Assembly: GCF_010726085.1 (NCBI RefSeq)
Contig: NZ_AP022560.1
Location: 3,658,001 to 3,722,000, forward strand
Source of the DNA: Mycolicibacterium moriokaense
Lineage (GTDB): Bacteria > Actinomycetota > Actinomycetes > Mycobacteriales > Mycobacteriaceae
Direction: 5' to 3'
DNA length: 64,000 nucleotides
The notes beneath the pieces were generated by a model. The model worked only from the letters and a program-made list of their open reading frames with translations, was not told the origin of the DNA and searched no databases. This document shows, in pieces, positions 37,062 to 47,306 of the stretch. Numbering within the stretch: position 1 is the stretch's first letter; every line of letters begins with the position of its first letter. Made by a program: the position numbers and the translations under genes.

Positions 37062-39239
37062 TCAGCCTCGGCGACGGAACAGTCGACGAAGCCGTCCGCC
37101 GCGCTCTTCAGGCTGTTGTGCAGGCGCTTGGGCCGATGCTGGGGCGGCGTCGTTCTCTGCTTCCGCAGCTTCTTCGACGGCAGGCTCTTCTGCTGTGGCG
37201 TCGTCGGATTCGTCGGCGTCTGCGTCGGCTTCAGAGTCCGCCGCTTCTTCGTCCTCACCGTCGACCGTGGACTCTGATTCTTCGTCGGTGGAACCGAGAT
37301 CCTCGGCCGCAGCGGCGAGTTCCGCCGCTATGTCTTCGTCCTCAGCCTCTGCAATGTCCTCGGCTGCAGCGTCATCGTCGCCGGGCTCGTCGGATGCCGA
37401 TGTCTCGGGTTCAGTTTCTTCAGCATCCTCGACGACCGGCTTGTCCTCACCGGAGTCGTCAGATTCGGCTTCCTCAGTCTCGATGTCCAGGAGTTCCTCG
37501 GGTTCCGATTCCTCAGAAGTCGCCGCTAGTTCTTCGCCCTCATCGGTGCTCTCAGCGTCAGCGTCGGTCGGCTCGGCCAGAACATCCGAACCTTCCTCTA
37601 CGTCGCCCTGGTCTTCGCCCTCGGCTACAGCATCACCGTCGCCGGGTAGTTCGGGTTCTGTTTCCTCGGCGGTGGTTTCTTCAGCTGCAGCCTCACCAGC
37701 AGCCTCGGGTGCTGCTTCCCCGCCCTCGGCGGACACCGTTTCGTCGGCACCTTCGTCAGGCTCCGGCTCCTCCGCTTCCTCTGCGTCGGTTGCCGCTTCC
37801 TCGTCGGCAGATTCCTCGGCTTCTTCGGCGACTTCCGCTGCAACTTCTTCAGCCTCGGCCGCATCCTCGACCGCCGCGTCATGAACCTCAGCCGCAGCCT
37901 CCTGCGCCTCGACGGCATCCTCACCCTCGACAGCACCCACGCCGCCGACAGCTTCGGCTTCCTCGTCCTCGGCTTCCTCGGCCTCTTCGGCGACTTCCGC
38001 CGCTACTTCTTCCGCCTCAGCCGCATCCTCAACCGCGGCCTCATGAACCTCAGCCGCAGCCTCCTGCGCCTCGACGGCGTCCTCACCCTCGACAGCGCCT
38101 ACACCACCGACTACTTCTTCGTCCCCGTCGAAATCCTCGTCCTCAGCCGCCGCAGCGGCCGTAAGCAGTTCGACTACCGCCGTATGCGCCTCGGTCTCCG
38201 AATCATCGTCCGGCCCCGGCTCTTCGGCCGCCTCGGCGACCTCATCCGAGTCAGCGCCAGCATCTTCGTCCTCATCCGCACCTGCCGCCTTGGCCGCAGC
38301 CACCACACCCGTCGTAGCAGCGACCGCGACGAGCTCATCGGCCACCTCGTCGATCAGCGACTCGTCACGCGGCTTCCCCTTGAGCGTCGCCGGATCCTCG
38401 CGACCTTTGGGCGCCACCATGATGTAGACCACTGCGCCGATGAACACGAACGTCGATGTGAACGAGTTGATCCTGATGTCTGCGATCAGGCTGGCGGGGT
38501 CGCTGCGCAGCAGTTCGATCCAGAACCGACCCACGCAGTAACCGGCCACGTACAGCGCGAACAAGCGACCGTGACCGATCGTGAACCGCCGATCGACCCA
38601 AATCAGGACTGCGAAAACCAGAACGTTCCAGAGCAATTCGTACAGGAACGTCGGATGCACGATGGCGTACAGCTGGCCCGTCGAGACCCCGCTCGCCAGG
38701 TCTGGGCTGACGACGCCGTTCGCGCCCACCCGCTCGTAGATCTCGAGTCCCCAGGGCAGATCTGTCGGGCGGCCGTACAACTCCTGGTTGAAATAGTTGC
38801 CCAACCGTCCAATCGCCTGCGCCAGCACGATTCCCGGCGCGATCGCATCTGCGAACGCCGGCAACGGAATGCCACGCAGTCGGCACGCGATCCAGGCCCC
38901 GACACCGCCGAGCGCGACGGCACCCCAGATTCCGAGACCACCGTCCCAGATCCGCACGACGCCGAGTAACCCGGCGCCACCTTCCCCGAAGTACTTCGGC
39001 CAATCGGTGATGACGTGATACAGCCGGCCGCCGAGCAGACCGAACGGCACCGCCCACAGCGCGATGTCGTAGATGACGCCCTGCTCGCCACCCCTGGCCG
39101 TCCAGCGCCGGTCACCGATGAGCAACGCCACAACGATTCCGACGATGATGCACAACGCGTACGCGCGGATCGGGACCGGGCCGAGGTACCACACACCCTG
39201 CGAGGGACTGGGTATCGATGCCAGGACTGTCGTCGTCAC
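37062..39239 (-). CDS. lgt: Prolipoprotein diacylglyceryl transferase with a very long acidic tail
   Basis: Lgt transfers diacylglycerol from phospholipid to the lipobox cysteine of prolipoproteins in the plasma membrane. Residues 1 to about 285 are the normal enzyme: seven membrane segments and the signature GRLGNYFNQELYG with Arg145 and Asn148. The remaining 440 residues are a low-complexity tail rich in Glu, Ala, Asp and Val with a 54-residue tandem duplication, ending in the basic stretch RLRRLFRRR. M. tuberculosis Lgt also has an extension, but this one (725 residues in all) is far longer. GTG 39239 overlaps the trpA stop by 4 bases (GTGA). Confidence 0.95.
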   Translation of the reverse strand: MTTTVLASIPSPSQGVWYLGPVPIRAYALCIIVGIVVALLIGDRRWTARGGEQGVIYDIALWAVPFGLLGGRLYHVITDWPKYFGEGGAGLLGVVRIWDGGLGIWGAVALGGVGAWIACRLRGIPLPAFADAIAPGIVLAQAIGRLGNYFNQELYGRPTDLPWGLEIYERVGANGVVSPDLASGVSTGQLYAIVHPTFLYELLWNVLVFAVLIWVDRRFTIGHGRLFALYVAGYCVGRFWIELLRSDPASLIADIRINSFTSTFVFIGAVVYIMVAPKGREDPATLKGKPRDESLIDEVADELVAVAATTGVVAAAKAAGADEDEDAGADSDEVAEAAEEPGPDDDSETEAHTAVVELLTAAAAAEDEDFDGDEEVVGGVGAVEGEDAVEAQEAAAEVHEAAVEDAAEAEEVAAEVAEEAEEAEDEEAEAVGGVGAVEGEDAVEAQEAAAEVHDAAVEDAAEAEEVAAEVAEEAEESADEEAATDAEEAEEPEPDEGADETVSAEGGEAAPEAAGEAAAEETTAEETEPELPGDGDAVAEGEDQGDVEEGSDVLAEPTDADAESTDEGEELAATSEESEPEELLDIETEEAESDDSGEDKPVVEDAEETEPETSASDEPGDDDAAAEDIAEAEDEDIAAELAAAAEDLGSTDEESESTVDGEDEEAADSEADADADESDDATAEEPAVEEAAEAENDAAPASAQAPAQQPEERGGRLRRLFRRRG
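37805..38112 (-). repeat. 162-bp tandem duplication in the lgt tail
   Basis: Two copies offset by 162 bases (about 37805-37950 and 37967-38112) encode nearly identical 54-residue acidic units beginning near GGVGAVEGEDAVEAQEAA. A whole number of codons keeps the frame. Confidence 0.75.
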
Positions 39240-40024
39240 GCGGTGATCCTCTGCCGCACACCGTCGGCAAGCTCAGTGGTCAGTGCCCGCACCGCAGGCA
39301 ACCCGTCCTGCAACGCCGAAACCAGCGCCGACCCGACGATCACGCCGTCCGCGTACGCCCCGATCTCCGCTGCCTGCTCACGCGACCGCACACCCAGGCC
39401 GACCCCGACCGGAATGTCGGACACCGCCTTCACCCGCCTGACCAATTCGGGTGCGGCTGTTGACACCGCGTCGCGTGCACCGGTGACGCCCATCGTGGAC
39501 GCGGCGTAGACGAATCCGCGTGACGCCCGCACCGTCGCGGCCAGCCGCTCGGGAGTCGACGACGGGGCTACCAGGAAGATGCGGTCCAGATCGTGGCGCT
39601 CCGACACTTCGAGCCACTCCGACGCCTCGTCCGGAATCAGATCGGGCGTGATCATCCCCAGACCGCCTGCCGCAGCCAGGTCACGGGCGAACGCGTCGAC
39701 ACCCCAGTGCAGCACCACATTCCAGTACGTCATCACCACGGCACGGCCGCCCGCATTACTGATCGCCTCGACAGCGGCCAGCGTGTCACGCACGCGGACG
39801 CCACCGCGTAACGCCACTTCCGTGGCCGCCGCGATCGTGGGTCCGTCCATACCCGGGTCCGAATACGGAATACCGACCTCAACGAGGTCGCAGCCTGATT
39901 CGACCAACGCCTTCATCGCCGAAATCGACGTCGGCACATCGGGAAAACCCGTGGGCAGGTATCCGATGAGTGCCGAACGGTCCTCCGCCCCGCACGTGTC
40001 GAACATCTCCGCCAGCCGACTCAC
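39236..40024 (-). CDS. trpA: Tryptophan synthase alpha chain
   Basis: TrpA cleaves indole-3-glycerol phosphate to indole and glyceraldehyde 3-phosphate within the alpha2-beta2 synthase. The 262-residue TIM barrel has the catalytic glutamate in [18 protein letters not shown] and an aspartate in loop 2 (the SDP and DGP turns), with phosphate-binding loops GVGLGVR and VIVGSALV late. GTG 40024 overlaps the trpB stop (GTGA), and its own stop overlaps lgt. It is the last trp gene of the row. Confidence 0.97.
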   Translation of the reverse strand: MSRLAEMFDTCGAEDRSALIGYLPTGFPDVPTSISAMKALVESGCDLVEVGIPYSDPGMDGPTIAAATEVALRGGVRVRDTLAAVEAISNAGGRAVVMTYWNVVLHWGVDAFARDLAAAGGLGMITPDLIPDEASEWLEVSERHDLDRIFLVAPSSTPERLAATVRASRGFVYAASTMGVTGARDAVSTAAPELVRRVKAVSDIPVGVGLGVRSREQAAEIGAYADGVIVGSALVSALQDGLPAVRALTTELADGVRQRITA

Positions 40025-41280
40025 GACTCACCGTCCATCAAGCCGAACCACTTCGCCGCGGTCTCGACATCCTTGTCGCCACGGCCCGACAGGTTGACCA
40101 AGATGAGCGCGTCGCGGCCCAGCTCCTGACCCAGCTTCAATGCACCCGCCACGGCGTGCGCCGATTCGATTGCCGGAATGATTCCCTCGGTACGGCATAA
40201 CAGAGCGAAGGCATCCATCGCCTCGGTGTCGGTGATAGGTCGATATTCCGCGCGGCCGATGTCCTTCAGGAACGCGTGTTCCGGCCCCACCCCCGGATAG
40301 TCCAAACCCGCTGAGATCGAATGCGATTCGATGGTCTGCCCGTCTTCATCCTGAAGCAGATACGAGTACGACCCCTGAAACGCTCCAGGCGAACCGCCTG
40401 TGAAAGTCGCTGCGTGACGCCCGGTTTCGACGCCATCCCCCGCTGCCTCGAAGCCGATGAGCCGAGTCCCAGGATCATCGATGAAGGCGTGGAAGATGCC
40501 GATGGCATTCGATCCGCCTCCCACGCACGCCGTCACGGCATCAGGCAGCCTGCCCGCCTGCGCCTGGATCTGCGCCCGCGCCTCGAGCCCGATCACCCGT
40601 TGGAAATCGCGCACCATCGTGGGGAACGGATGCGGCCCCGCCGCCGTACCGAAGCAGTAATAGGTGTTGTCCGCGTTGGTGACCCAGTCGCGGAACGCCT
40701 CGTTGATCGCGTCCTTCAGCGTCTTGGAACCCGCCTCGACGGACACCACCTCGGCCCCGAGTAGACGCATCCGCGCCACGTTGAGAGCCTGCCGCGCGGT
40801 GTCGATCGCACCCATGTAGATGATGCACTCCAGGCCGAGCAGCGCGCACGCCGTCGCCGTGGCCACACCGTGCTGGCCCGCGCCGGTCTCGGCGATCACG
40901 CGGGTCTTGCCCATCTGCCGCGCCAGCAGCGCCTGCCCGAGCACGTTGTTGATCTTGTGAGATCCGGTGTGGTTGAGGTCTTCTCGCTTCAGGAAGATCC
41001 GCGCGCCACCCGCATGCTCGGAAAGCCTCGACGCTTCGTACAACGGCGACGGCCGACCGCTGTAGTGACGCTGCAACCGATCCAACTCGTCGAGGAACTC
41101 CTGATCGCCACGAGCCTTCTCGTATGCGGCGGTGACTTCTTCGATCACCGCCATCAGCGCCTCGGGGACGTACCGCCCTCCGTAGACGCCGAAATGGCCG
41201 CGCTCGTCGGGATCGTGGACTGTGGGTTCGGCGACGGCCGCGCTCGAACGCGGTAACTCCGGACCGGTGAGGTCGGCCAC
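40021..41280 (-). CDS. trpB: Tryptophan synthase beta chain
   Basis: TrpB condenses indole with serine to tryptophan with PLP. The 419-residue enzyme has the Schiff-base lysine in [14 protein letters not shown] near residue 109, the glycine-rich phosphate loop GGGSNAIG and the catalytic glutamate in [11 protein letters not shown] 41280 lies 3 bases after the trpC stop. Together with TrpA it forms the channelled synthase. The length is usual for TrpB1. Confidence 0.97.
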   Translation of the reverse strand: MADLTGPELPRSSAAVAEPTVHDPDERGHFGVYGGRYVPEALMAVIEEVTAAYEKARGDQEFLDELDRLQRHYSGRPSPLYEASRLSEHAGGARIFLKREDLNHTGSHKINNVLGQALLARQMGKTRVIAETGAGQHGVATATACALLGLECIIYMGAIDTARQALNVARMRLLGAEVVSVEAGSKTLKDAINEAFRDWVTNADNTYYCFGTAAGPHPFPTMVRDFQRVIGLEARAQIQAQAGRLPDAVTACVGGGSNAIGIFHAFIDDPGTRLIGFEAAGDGVETGRHAATFTGGSPGAFQGSYSYLLQDEDGQTIESHSISAGLDYPGVGPEHAFLKDIGRAEYRPITDTEAMDAFALLCRTEGIIPAIESAHAVAGALKLGQELGRDALILVNLSGRGDKDVETAAKWFGLMDGES

Positions 41281-41283
41281 TTG

Positions 41284-42102
41284 TCAGCGTGAGGGTTTCG
41301 GGCAGGACGGGTGTGTGCCTGCGGTGACCAAATCGGCTACGGCGCTGCGCGGGTCACCACTGGTGACCAGTCCCTCACCGACGAGCACAGCGTCGGCGCC
41401 TGCCCCGGCGTAAGCGAGGAGATCGGCTGTGCCGCGCACACCCGACTCGGCGATACGAATGACGCCGCTCGGTAGACCGGGGGCAATGCGCGCGAAGCAG
41501 TCCCGATCCACTTCCAGCGTCTTGAGGTCCCGGGCGTTGACCCCGATCACCTTCGCGCCGGCCTGCAGAGCGCGGTCCGCCTCCTCCTCGGTGTGCACCT
41601 CGACAAGCGCCGTCATGCCAAGCGATTCGGTGCGATCGAGCATCGACTCCAGTGCCTGCTGCGTGAGCGCAGCGACGATGAGCAGCAGCATGTCCGCACC
41701 GTGGGCACGGGCCTCGTGAATCTGGTACGGCCCAATGATGAAATCCTTGCGCAACACCGGGATTGACACCGCAGCACGCACTGCGTCGAGATCTGCCAGC
41801 GAGCCGTTGAATCGCCGTTCCTCGGTGAGGACGCTGATAACGCGTGCTCCGCCGTCCTCGTATGCACGGGCCAACTCCGCTGGATCGGAGATCGCGGCCA
41901 ATTCGCCGCGCGACGGGCTAGCGCGCTTCACTTCTGCGATGACACCGATACCCGGTTCACGCAACGCCGCCAACACGTCGAGCGGGGGTCGCGCCGCCTT
42001 CGCCTTCTCCTTGATGTCGGCGAGCGGAAGAGCCGCTTCGCGAGCTGCGACATCGGCGCGAACACCTTCAATGATGGTGTCGAGCACAGTCGCCGAACTC
42101 AT
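41284..42102 (-). CDS. trpC: Indole-3-glycerol-phosphate synthase
   Basis: TrpC closes the indole ring from carboxyphenylaminodeoxyribulose phosphate. The 272-residue TIM barrel has [12 protein letters not shown] with a catalytic lysine near residue 60, [12 protein letters not shown] with another catalytic lysine, VEVHTEEE and the late [12 protein letters not shown]. It is a stand-alone enzyme without the TrpF domain found in E. coli. PriA (HisA) in this window is expected to do the TrpF step. The next gene upstream is a membrane protein after 71 bases. Confidence 0.97.
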   Translation of the reverse strand: MSSATVLDTIIEGVRADVAAREAALPLADIKEKAKAARPPLDVLAALREPGIGVIAEVKRASPSRGELAAISDPAELARAYEDGGARVISVLTEERRFNGSLADLDAVRAAVSIPVLRKDFIIGPYQIHEARAHGADMLLLIVAALTQQALESMLDRTESLGMTALVEVHTEEEADRALQAGAKVIGVNARDLKTLEVDRDCFARIAPGLPSGVIRIAESGVRGTADLLAYAGAGADAVLVGEGLVTSGDPRSAVADLVTAGTHPSCPKPSR

Positions 42103-42173
42103 GAGTGCCGAATCCTCCCGGATGGTGCCAACCGATCTTCAACGAAGGGTAACCGTCGCCACACCATTGGGTG

Positions 42174-42764
42174 TCACCGGCCCTTGTTGTCTGGGGTCTG
42201 ATGTTGGGTGGGATCGACGCCATCGTCGAGTGCGTCCCACAGCTGTCGCTCCGACATCGCGTCCTCCGGTTCGCCCGCGACAGAACTACTACGACGTGCG
42301 TAGCGGACCGCAGCGGAGCGGTCCTTGGTCGCCGATCGCAACAGCAGCACGGCGGACAGCAGGGTCAGGGCCGCCGCCACCACCGTGATCACCGCACCCC
42401 CGTAGTGCCGCTGAGTGCCCACCAGATCGGCCACCGGCGCGTCGGCAAGGTGTGACGCCCGAACGCCTACGTCAGGCATCACCCACAGCGTGATCGCCAG
42501 ATATGCCAGCCCCGCGCTGGTGATCGCCACAAGGACGGCCAGCGCGCGCAACACCCAGCCGCGTACCGCGAGCGCGGCGACAGCGGTGGCCAGCAGCAAC
42601 ACAGCGAGCGGGACCAGGGCCGTCGACCACGAACCGCCGGACAGCGCCGTCGTTCGGGGCTGGCCCAGCCCGTCGAACGACGTCACCTCGACCCATGTCA
42701 TCCGCGACGCGACCCACAATGCCGCCGCCGCCAACACGAGCCCGAGCTGCGCGATCCGAATCAT
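42174..42764 (-). CDS. Trp biosynthesis-associated membrane protein
   Basis: This 196-residue membrane protein has four hydrophobic segments and sits between trpE and trpC, as Rv1610 does. The family name (TIGR02234) comes from its location. Key text is the first helix with [19 protein letters not shown] and a charged C-terminal tail. ATG 42764 overlaps the trpE stop codon by 4 bases (ATGA). A role in tryptophan synthesis is not proven. Confidence 0.87.
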   Translation of the reverse strand: MIRIAQLGLVLAAAALWVASRMTWVEVTSFDGLGQPRTTALSGGSWSTALVPLAVLLLATAVAALAVRGWVLRALAVLVAITSAGLAYLAITLWVMPDVGVRASHLADAPVADLVGTQRHYGGAVITVVAAALTLLSAVLLLRSATKDRSAAVRYARRSSSVAGEPEDAMSERQLWDALDDGVDPTQHQTPDNKGR

Positions 42765-44287
42765 GGTTCGGTCAGCGTTTCCGCCGCAGCGATGGCCTTG
42801 AGCACCGCACGGGCCTTGTTTGACGCCTCGGTGTACTCGTAGGGCCCGTTGGAATCGGCCACGACTCCCCCGCCTGCCTGGACGTACGCCGTGCCCCCGC
42901 GCATCAGCGCCGTGCGAATGGCGATCGCGAAATCGGCGTTGCCCGCGAAGTCCAGGTAACCCAGCACACCGCCGTACAGCCCGCGACGGGTCTTCTCGAC
43001 CTCTTCGATCAGCTCCATGGCGCGTACCTTCGGCGCGCCCGACAGCGTTCCCGCCGGGAAGCACGCCAATACGGCATCCAGCGCGGTCCTGTCGTCGGCG
43101 AGCTCACCGTGCACCGTCGACACGATGTGCATGACGTGGCTGTACCGCTCGATGTGGCTGTAGTCCTCGACGCGCACGGTGCCGGGCCGGCAGACGCGGC
43201 CGAGGTCGTTGCGGCCGAGATCGACCAGCATCAGGTGCTCGGCCCGCTCCTTCTCGTCGTGCAGCAGCTCCTTCTCGAGCAGCAGGTCCTCTTCCTCGGT
43301 CTCCCCGCGCCACCGCGTGCCGGCGATGGGGTGCGTCGACGCCCTGCCGTCCTTGACCGTCACCAACGCCTCGGGACTCGAACCGACGATCGAAAAGTCC
43401 AGCCCGCCAGCATCATTGGGCACATTGAGCAGATACATGTACGGACTGGGGTTGCTCACCCGCAGCATCCGGTAGACGTCGAGCGGATCGGCGTCGGTAT
43501 CGATCTCAAAACGCTGCGAGGGCACCACCTGGAAAGCCTCGCCCGCTTCGATGTCGCCAACGAGCTTCTCGACGATCGCGGTGTACTCCTCGACGGTGCG
43601 TTGTGACCGGTGCACCGGCTCGGGCCTGCTGAACGTCGCCACCGTCGACGGCAGCGGCTCGCCGAGGGCCGCGGTCATCACATCGAGCCGGGCCACCGCG
43701 TCGTCGTACGCCCAGTCGACGCGCTCGTCGGTGCCGTTCCAGTTCACGGCGTTGGCGATCAGCGTGATGGTGCCCTCGTGGTGGTCGACGGCGGCGATGT
43801 CGGTGGCCAGCAGCAGCAGCATGTCGGGCAGGCCCAAGTCGTCGACAGCCAGCGACGGCAGCCGTTCCAGGCGTCGCACCATGTCGTACGCGAAGAACCC
43901 GACGAGGCCCGACGACAGCGGCGGCAGACCCGGCACAGGCTCGGTTTTCAGCAGCTCGAGCGTCGCCCGCAGGGCCTGAAGCGGATCACCCTCCTTGGGG
44001 GCGTCCTTCGGCGTGGTGCCCAACCACACCGCCTCGCCGTCGCGGACGGTCAGCGCCGACGGCGCACCCGCACCGATGAACGACCAGCGGGACCACGAGC
44101 GGCCGTTTTCGGCCGATTCCAGCAAGAACGTCCCGGGCCGGTTGGCGGCCAGCTTGCGGTACGCCGACAGTGGCGTCTCACTGTCGGCGAGCACCTTGCG
44201 GGTCACCGGCACCACGCGGTGCTCGGCGGCTAGCGCCCGGAAGTCCTCGCGTGACGTGGTGAGCGCGAGGTTGGCGGTCGATTGCAC
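42761..44287 (-). CDS. trpE: Anthranilate synthase component I
   Basis: TrpE makes anthranilate from chorismate with ammonia supplied by the TrpG glutaminase, which is not in this window. The 508-residue enzyme has an N-terminal feedback region with [18 protein letters not shown] (tryptophan binding) and the C-terminal chorismate-binding domain: [35 protein letters not shown] and [19 protein letters not shown] 44287 has GGAGG 8 bases upstream. It leads the trpE-membrane protein-trpC-trpB-trpA-lgt row. No leader peptide with Trp codons was recognised, so attenuation control is not supported. Confidence 0.96.
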   Translation of the reverse strand: MQSTANLALTTSREDFRALAAEHRVVPVTRKVLADSETPLSAYRKLAANRPGTFLLESAENGRSWSRWSFIGAGAPSALTVRDGEAVWLGTTPKDAPKEGDPLQALRATLELLKTEPVPGLPPLSSGLVGFFAYDMVRRLERLPSLAVDDLGLPDMLLLLATDIAAVDHHEGTITLIANAVNWNGTDERVDWAYDDAVARLDVMTAALGEPLPSTVATFSRPEPVHRSQRTVEEYTAIVEKLVGDIEAGEAFQVVPSQRFEIDTDADPLDVYRMLRVSNPSPYMYLLNVPNDAGGLDFSIVGSSPEALVTVKDGRASTHPIAGTRWRGETEEEDLLLEKELLHDEKERAEHLMLVDLGRNDLGRVCRPGTVRVEDYSHIERYSHVMHIVSTVHGELADDRTALDAVLACFPAGTLSGAPKVRAMELIEEVEKTRRGLYGGVLGYLDFAGNADFAIAIRTALMRGGTAYVQAGGGVVADSNGPYEYTEASNKARAVLKAIAAAETLTEP

Positions 44288-44290
44288 CCA

Positions 44291-45001
44291 TCAATCCTCC
44301 CAGACGCGCGCCAAGGGCGACGACGACGTGGGTGTCAGTGGACTGGTCAGCACGACGGGCGCCTGCGCCATGAACCGCGGCGTGTTGCCACGGTGTTCGT
44401 CGGCCGCGTGCGCTGTGAACGGGTGCAGCAGGTACATGTCGCCGGGCTCGCCGGTCGCGTGCGCCACCGGCCGGTCGGCGCTGGCGGCGTCGACCAGGCG
44501 ACCCATCTGGGCCAATTCGACGGGGTCCGGCCCCAGCACGCGGGCCACGTCGCGGTGTGAGCCCACCCGGATCCGCGTCGGAGCGTCGTCCGGGCCGACC
44601 TCCGACAACAAGGTCAGCAGCAACACGATGTGCGGGCGTCCGGTCACCGCCCACGTCCCGTCGGGTTGCGGCGTGTTGGCGTCGATGTGCCACCCGCGGT
44701 CGTCGTTGGGCGGCGACACCGGGAAACGGACGGGCACGTTGCCCAGCGAGCCTCGCGGCACCCACCCACCGCGCCCGCACACCGCATCGAGCGCCGCCAA
44801 CGCCGGACTTCGAACAAGTTCACCGAAAGGCCCGTGGCCCATCAGATCTGAGGCCCACCGCACGGGTTTTGACCACTCGTCACGATCGTCGGGCGAAAGA
44901 CCCAACTGCTGCCACAGCGCAGCGCGCGCCGCATCCGCGACGCCGTGGGGAACGGCGTGCTCGACCTTGACGTAGCCGTCGGACATGAAGATGTCGAGCA
45001 T
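44291..45001 (-). CDS. PhyH-family Fe(II)/2-oxoglutarate dioxygenase
   Basis: This 236-residue protein begins MLDIFMSDGYVKVEHAVPH, the usual start of the phytanoyl-CoA dioxygenase family. The iron site is seen as HIDANTPQ (His and Asp) and the later His in LLHPFTAHAADE. Such enzymes hydroxylate diverse small molecules; the substrate is unknown. It lies just upstream of trpE with a 3-base gap, so it may share its transcript. ATG 45001 is taken because it keeps the complete family start. Confidence 0.83.
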   Translation of the reverse strand: MLDIFMSDGYVKVEHAVPHGVADAARAALWQQLGLSPDDRDEWSKPVRWASDLMGHGPFGELVRSPALAALDAVCGRGGWVPRGSLGNVPVRFPVSPPNDDRGWHIDANTPQPDGTWAVTGRPHIVLLLTLLSEVGPDDAPTRIRVGSHRDVARVLGPDPVELAQMGRLVDAASADRPVAHATGEPGDMYLLHPFTAHAADEHRGNTPRFMAQAPVVLTSPLTPTSSSPLARVWED

Positions 45002-45068
45002 TCGGCACGTTCTCACAGATACGACAACCAGCGCCAACGATTTTCGAGTCGGCGTAGCGTGAGGAGCT

Positions 45069-45533
45069 ATGAAACGTGGTGACCAGGTTGCAGAGTTCGA
45101 GTTGCCGGACCAGACAGGCACCGTGCGAAGCCTTTCGGAGTTGCTCGCAGGTGGCCCCATCGTGTTGTTCTTCTACCCCGCCGCGATGACGCCGGGATGC
45201 ACCAAGGAGGCGTGTCACTTCCGCGATCTGGCCTCGGAGTTCGCCGCGGTCGGTGCCAGCCGGGTGGGCATCAGCACCGATCCCGTCGAGAAGCAGGCGC
45301 AGTTCGCCGACAAGCAGAAGTTCGACTACCCGCTGCTGTCGGACGCCGACGGGACCGTCGCCACGCAGTTCGGGGTCAAGCGCGGCCTGCTCGGCAAGTT
45401 CATGCCGGTCAAGCGGACGACGTTCGTGATCGACACCGACCGCACCGTGCTCGAGGTCATCGCGAGCGAGGTCAGCATGGACACCCACGCCGACAAGGCG
45501 CTGGAGGTGCTGCGCCAACGGCAGTCCGCGTGA
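45069..45533 (+). CDS. Peroxiredoxin, Bcp/PrxQ type
   Basis: This 154-residue thioredoxin-fold peroxidase has the peroxidatic Cys44 in PAAMTPGCTKEACHF and the resolving Cys49, the PrxQ spacing of five. It removes hydrogen peroxide or organic peroxides with thioredoxin-like donors. It resembles BcpB (Rv1608c), which lies near trpE in M. tuberculosis too. GAGGAG precedes ATG 45069. It overlaps the ABC ATPase gene by 4 bases (GTGA). Confidence 0.92.
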   Translation: MKRGDQVAEFELPDQTGTVRSLSELLAGGPIVLFFYPAAMTPGCTKEACHFRDLASEFAAVGASRVGISTDPVEKQAQFADKQKFDYPLLSDADGTVATQFGVKRGLLGKFMPVKRTTFVIDTDRTVLEVIASEVSMDTHADKALEVLRQRQSA

Positions 45534-46333
45534 CGCCGGCGCTCGAACTGGCCGACGTGACGTTTCGTCGCGACGGCAAGCAGATCATCGATGGCATCTC
45601 GCTCAAGGTCAACGCCGGTGAGCATTGGGCGCTGCTCGGTCCGAACGGTGCGGGTAAGAGCACGCTGTTGGGATTCTGTGCGGCAGTCATGTTCCCCACC
45701 TCGGGCACCGTGCATATCCTCGGCGAGCAGATGGGCCGCGTGGAGCTCGCGCGGTTGCGTCGGTTCATCGGTCACGTGAATCCCCGTCACCGGCTGCAGT
45801 ATTCGTTGACGGTGCGCGAAGTGGTGCTGACGGGTATCACGGCGACGATCGACACACCGATGCGATGGACACCGAGCGACGAGGAGCTTGACCGGGCGGA
45901 CGCGATGATCGATGCGGTCGGGTTGTCGCACAAGGCAACCGATGTGTGGCCGACTCTGTCACAGGGTGAGCGTGGTCGGACGCTCATCGCACGGGCGCTG
46001 GTGTCCGAGCCGCGGCTGCTGCTGCTCGATGAGCCGACAACGGGTCTCGACGTGGCTGCGCGCGAACAGCTACTGGAGACCATCGATTCGCTCGACGAGA
46101 CGCATCCGGACGTGGCGTCGATCCTCGTCACCCACCACCTCGAAGAGCTGCCGACCACCACCACGCACGCCTTGCTCATCGCAGAGGGGCGAACCGTCGC
46201 CGTCGGGACGGCGCGGGAGACCGTGACCACCGACAACGTCAGCGACGCATTCGCTCACCCGGTGATCGTCGGCTACGACGAAGGTCGGTGGACCGCGCGC
46301 GCCAAGGCGACGCGCATCATAGGTAGCGCTTGA
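45530..46333 (+). CDS. ABC transporter ATP-binding protein
   Basis: This 267-residue ATPase has Walker A GPNGAGKST near 35, the signature LSQGERGRTLIARAL, Walker B LLLLDEPTTGLD and the switch histidine in THHLEEL. It is of the ModF/PhrA-like group, a single-domain protein with no membrane partner next to it, so the permease is elsewhere or it acts alone. Its 3' end overlaps the convergent esterase gene by 17 bases. It starts by GTG 45530 within the peroxiredoxin stop. Confidence 0.88.
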   Translation: MTPALELADVTFRRDGKQIIDGISLKVNAGEHWALLGPNGAGKSTLLGFCAAVMFPTSGTVHILGEQMGRVELARLRRFIGHVNPRHRLQYSLTVREVVLTGITATIDTPMRWTPSDEELDRADAMIDAVGLSHKATDVWPTLSQGERGRTLIARALVSEPRLLLLDEPTTGLDVAAREQLLETIDSLDETHPDVASILVTHHLEELPTTTTHALLIAEGRTVAVGTARETVTTDNVSDAFAHPVIVGYDEGRWTARAKATRIIGSA

Positions 46334-47306
46334 GAAAACCGAGCATGCCGGAGTGGAAGTCCTTCATGGACTGCGCATTCGGCCGCACGAAGTCCGCGCC
46401 GTGATACATACCGGGCACGGTGACGAGCTCACACGGCACACCGCAGGACTTCAGCTGCTCGGCATAGGCGACGTCCTCATCGTGAAAGACGTCGAGCTCG
46501 CCGACACCGACCCACGCCGGTGATAGGCCGGACAGGTCGGATCGTCTACCCGGAGAGGCGTATTCGGGTGCATCGGACATGCGTGGCGGATGGCCCAGAT
46601 ACGCCGTCCATCCGTACACGTTCGATTCGGGTGTCCACGCGAAGCGGCCACGGCCCGCGTGGTCCGCGACCAGGCTGCTGCGGTCGTCGAGCATGGGGTA
46701 CACCAGGATCTGCGCCCGCAGAGTGGTCCCTTCGTCGTGGCTACGTTGCGCGACTGCGGCCGCCATTCCCCCGCCGGCACTGGCCCCCATCACCGCAATG
46801 CGAGCCGCGTCGATTCCCAATTCGTCGGCGTTCTCACGCATCCAGCTGAGCACCGCCATGCAGTCATCGAGACCCGCGGGAAACGGATACTCTGGAGCCA
46901 GCCGGTAGTCAGGTGACACCACCACGGCGCCGAGGTCGCGAGCGAGACGCGCCGAACCCGCCGCCTCGAACTCCGGGGTCCCGACGACGTAACCGCCGCC
47001 GTGGAGCCACAGCACCGCGGGCGCGGGCGTGGCACGGTGATCGGGCGTGAAGACGAGGACCGGGACCGACGGATCGCCGACGCGGCGTTTGGCCATCGTG
47101 ACGCCAGCGCAGGGCTTCGTGGGAATGCTCATCAGTCGCCTGCTGAACCACAGTTTGCGCTGGGTGAACGCCACCGCGACGAGCGGCAAGACGGGGCTGC
47201 GTAACTCGGGTGCGACTTCCGACAAGGCATCGCGGACTTTGAGGTAACTGCGCACCGTCGTAGCAACGAATCCTAAACCAAGGATCGCTGCGATCCGCTT
47301 CACCAT
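46317..47306 (-). CDS. Alpha/beta hydrolase, hormone-sensitive lipase type (downstream copy)
   Basis: This 329-residue esterase has the oxyanion motif HGGGYVVG near residue 100, nucleophile Ser in GASAGGG near 174, an aspartate in GELDVFHDED and the histidine in GMYHGAD. A hydrophobic N-terminal helix (IAAILGLGFVATTVRSYL) suggests membrane or cell-wall association. ATG 47306 has GGAGG 7 bases upstream and shares one base with the stop of the upstream copy; GTG 47309 is an alternative. It is a clear tandem paralogue of the next gene. Confidence 0.88.
   Translation of the reverse strand: MVKRIAAILGLGFVATTVRSYLKVRDALSEVAPELRSPVLPLVAVAFTQRKLWFSRRLMSIPTKPCAGVTMAKRRVGDPSVPVLVFTPDHRATPAPAVLWLHGGGYVVGTPEFEAAGSARLARDLGAVVVSPDYRLAPEYPFPAGLDDCMAVLSWMRENADELGIDAARIAVMGASAGGGMAAAVAQRSHDEGTTLRAQILVYPMLDDRSSLVADHAGRGRFAWTPESNVYGWTAYLGHPPRMSDAPEYASPGRRSDLSGLSPAWVGVGELDVFHDEDVAYAEQLKSCGVPCELVTVPGMYHGADFVRPNAQSMKDFHSGMLGFLKRYL

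Noticed and set aside
36529..37884. Serine-rich plus-strand frame opposite the HNH gene and lgt tail
   Set aside because: The poly-Ser text is the antisense reading of the acidic Glu/Ala lgt tail; there is no start signal.
44288..44400. Attenuator or Trp leader peptide before trpE
   Set aside because: The PhyH gene lies just 3 bases upstream, and no short frame with Trp codons followed by a hairpin is present.
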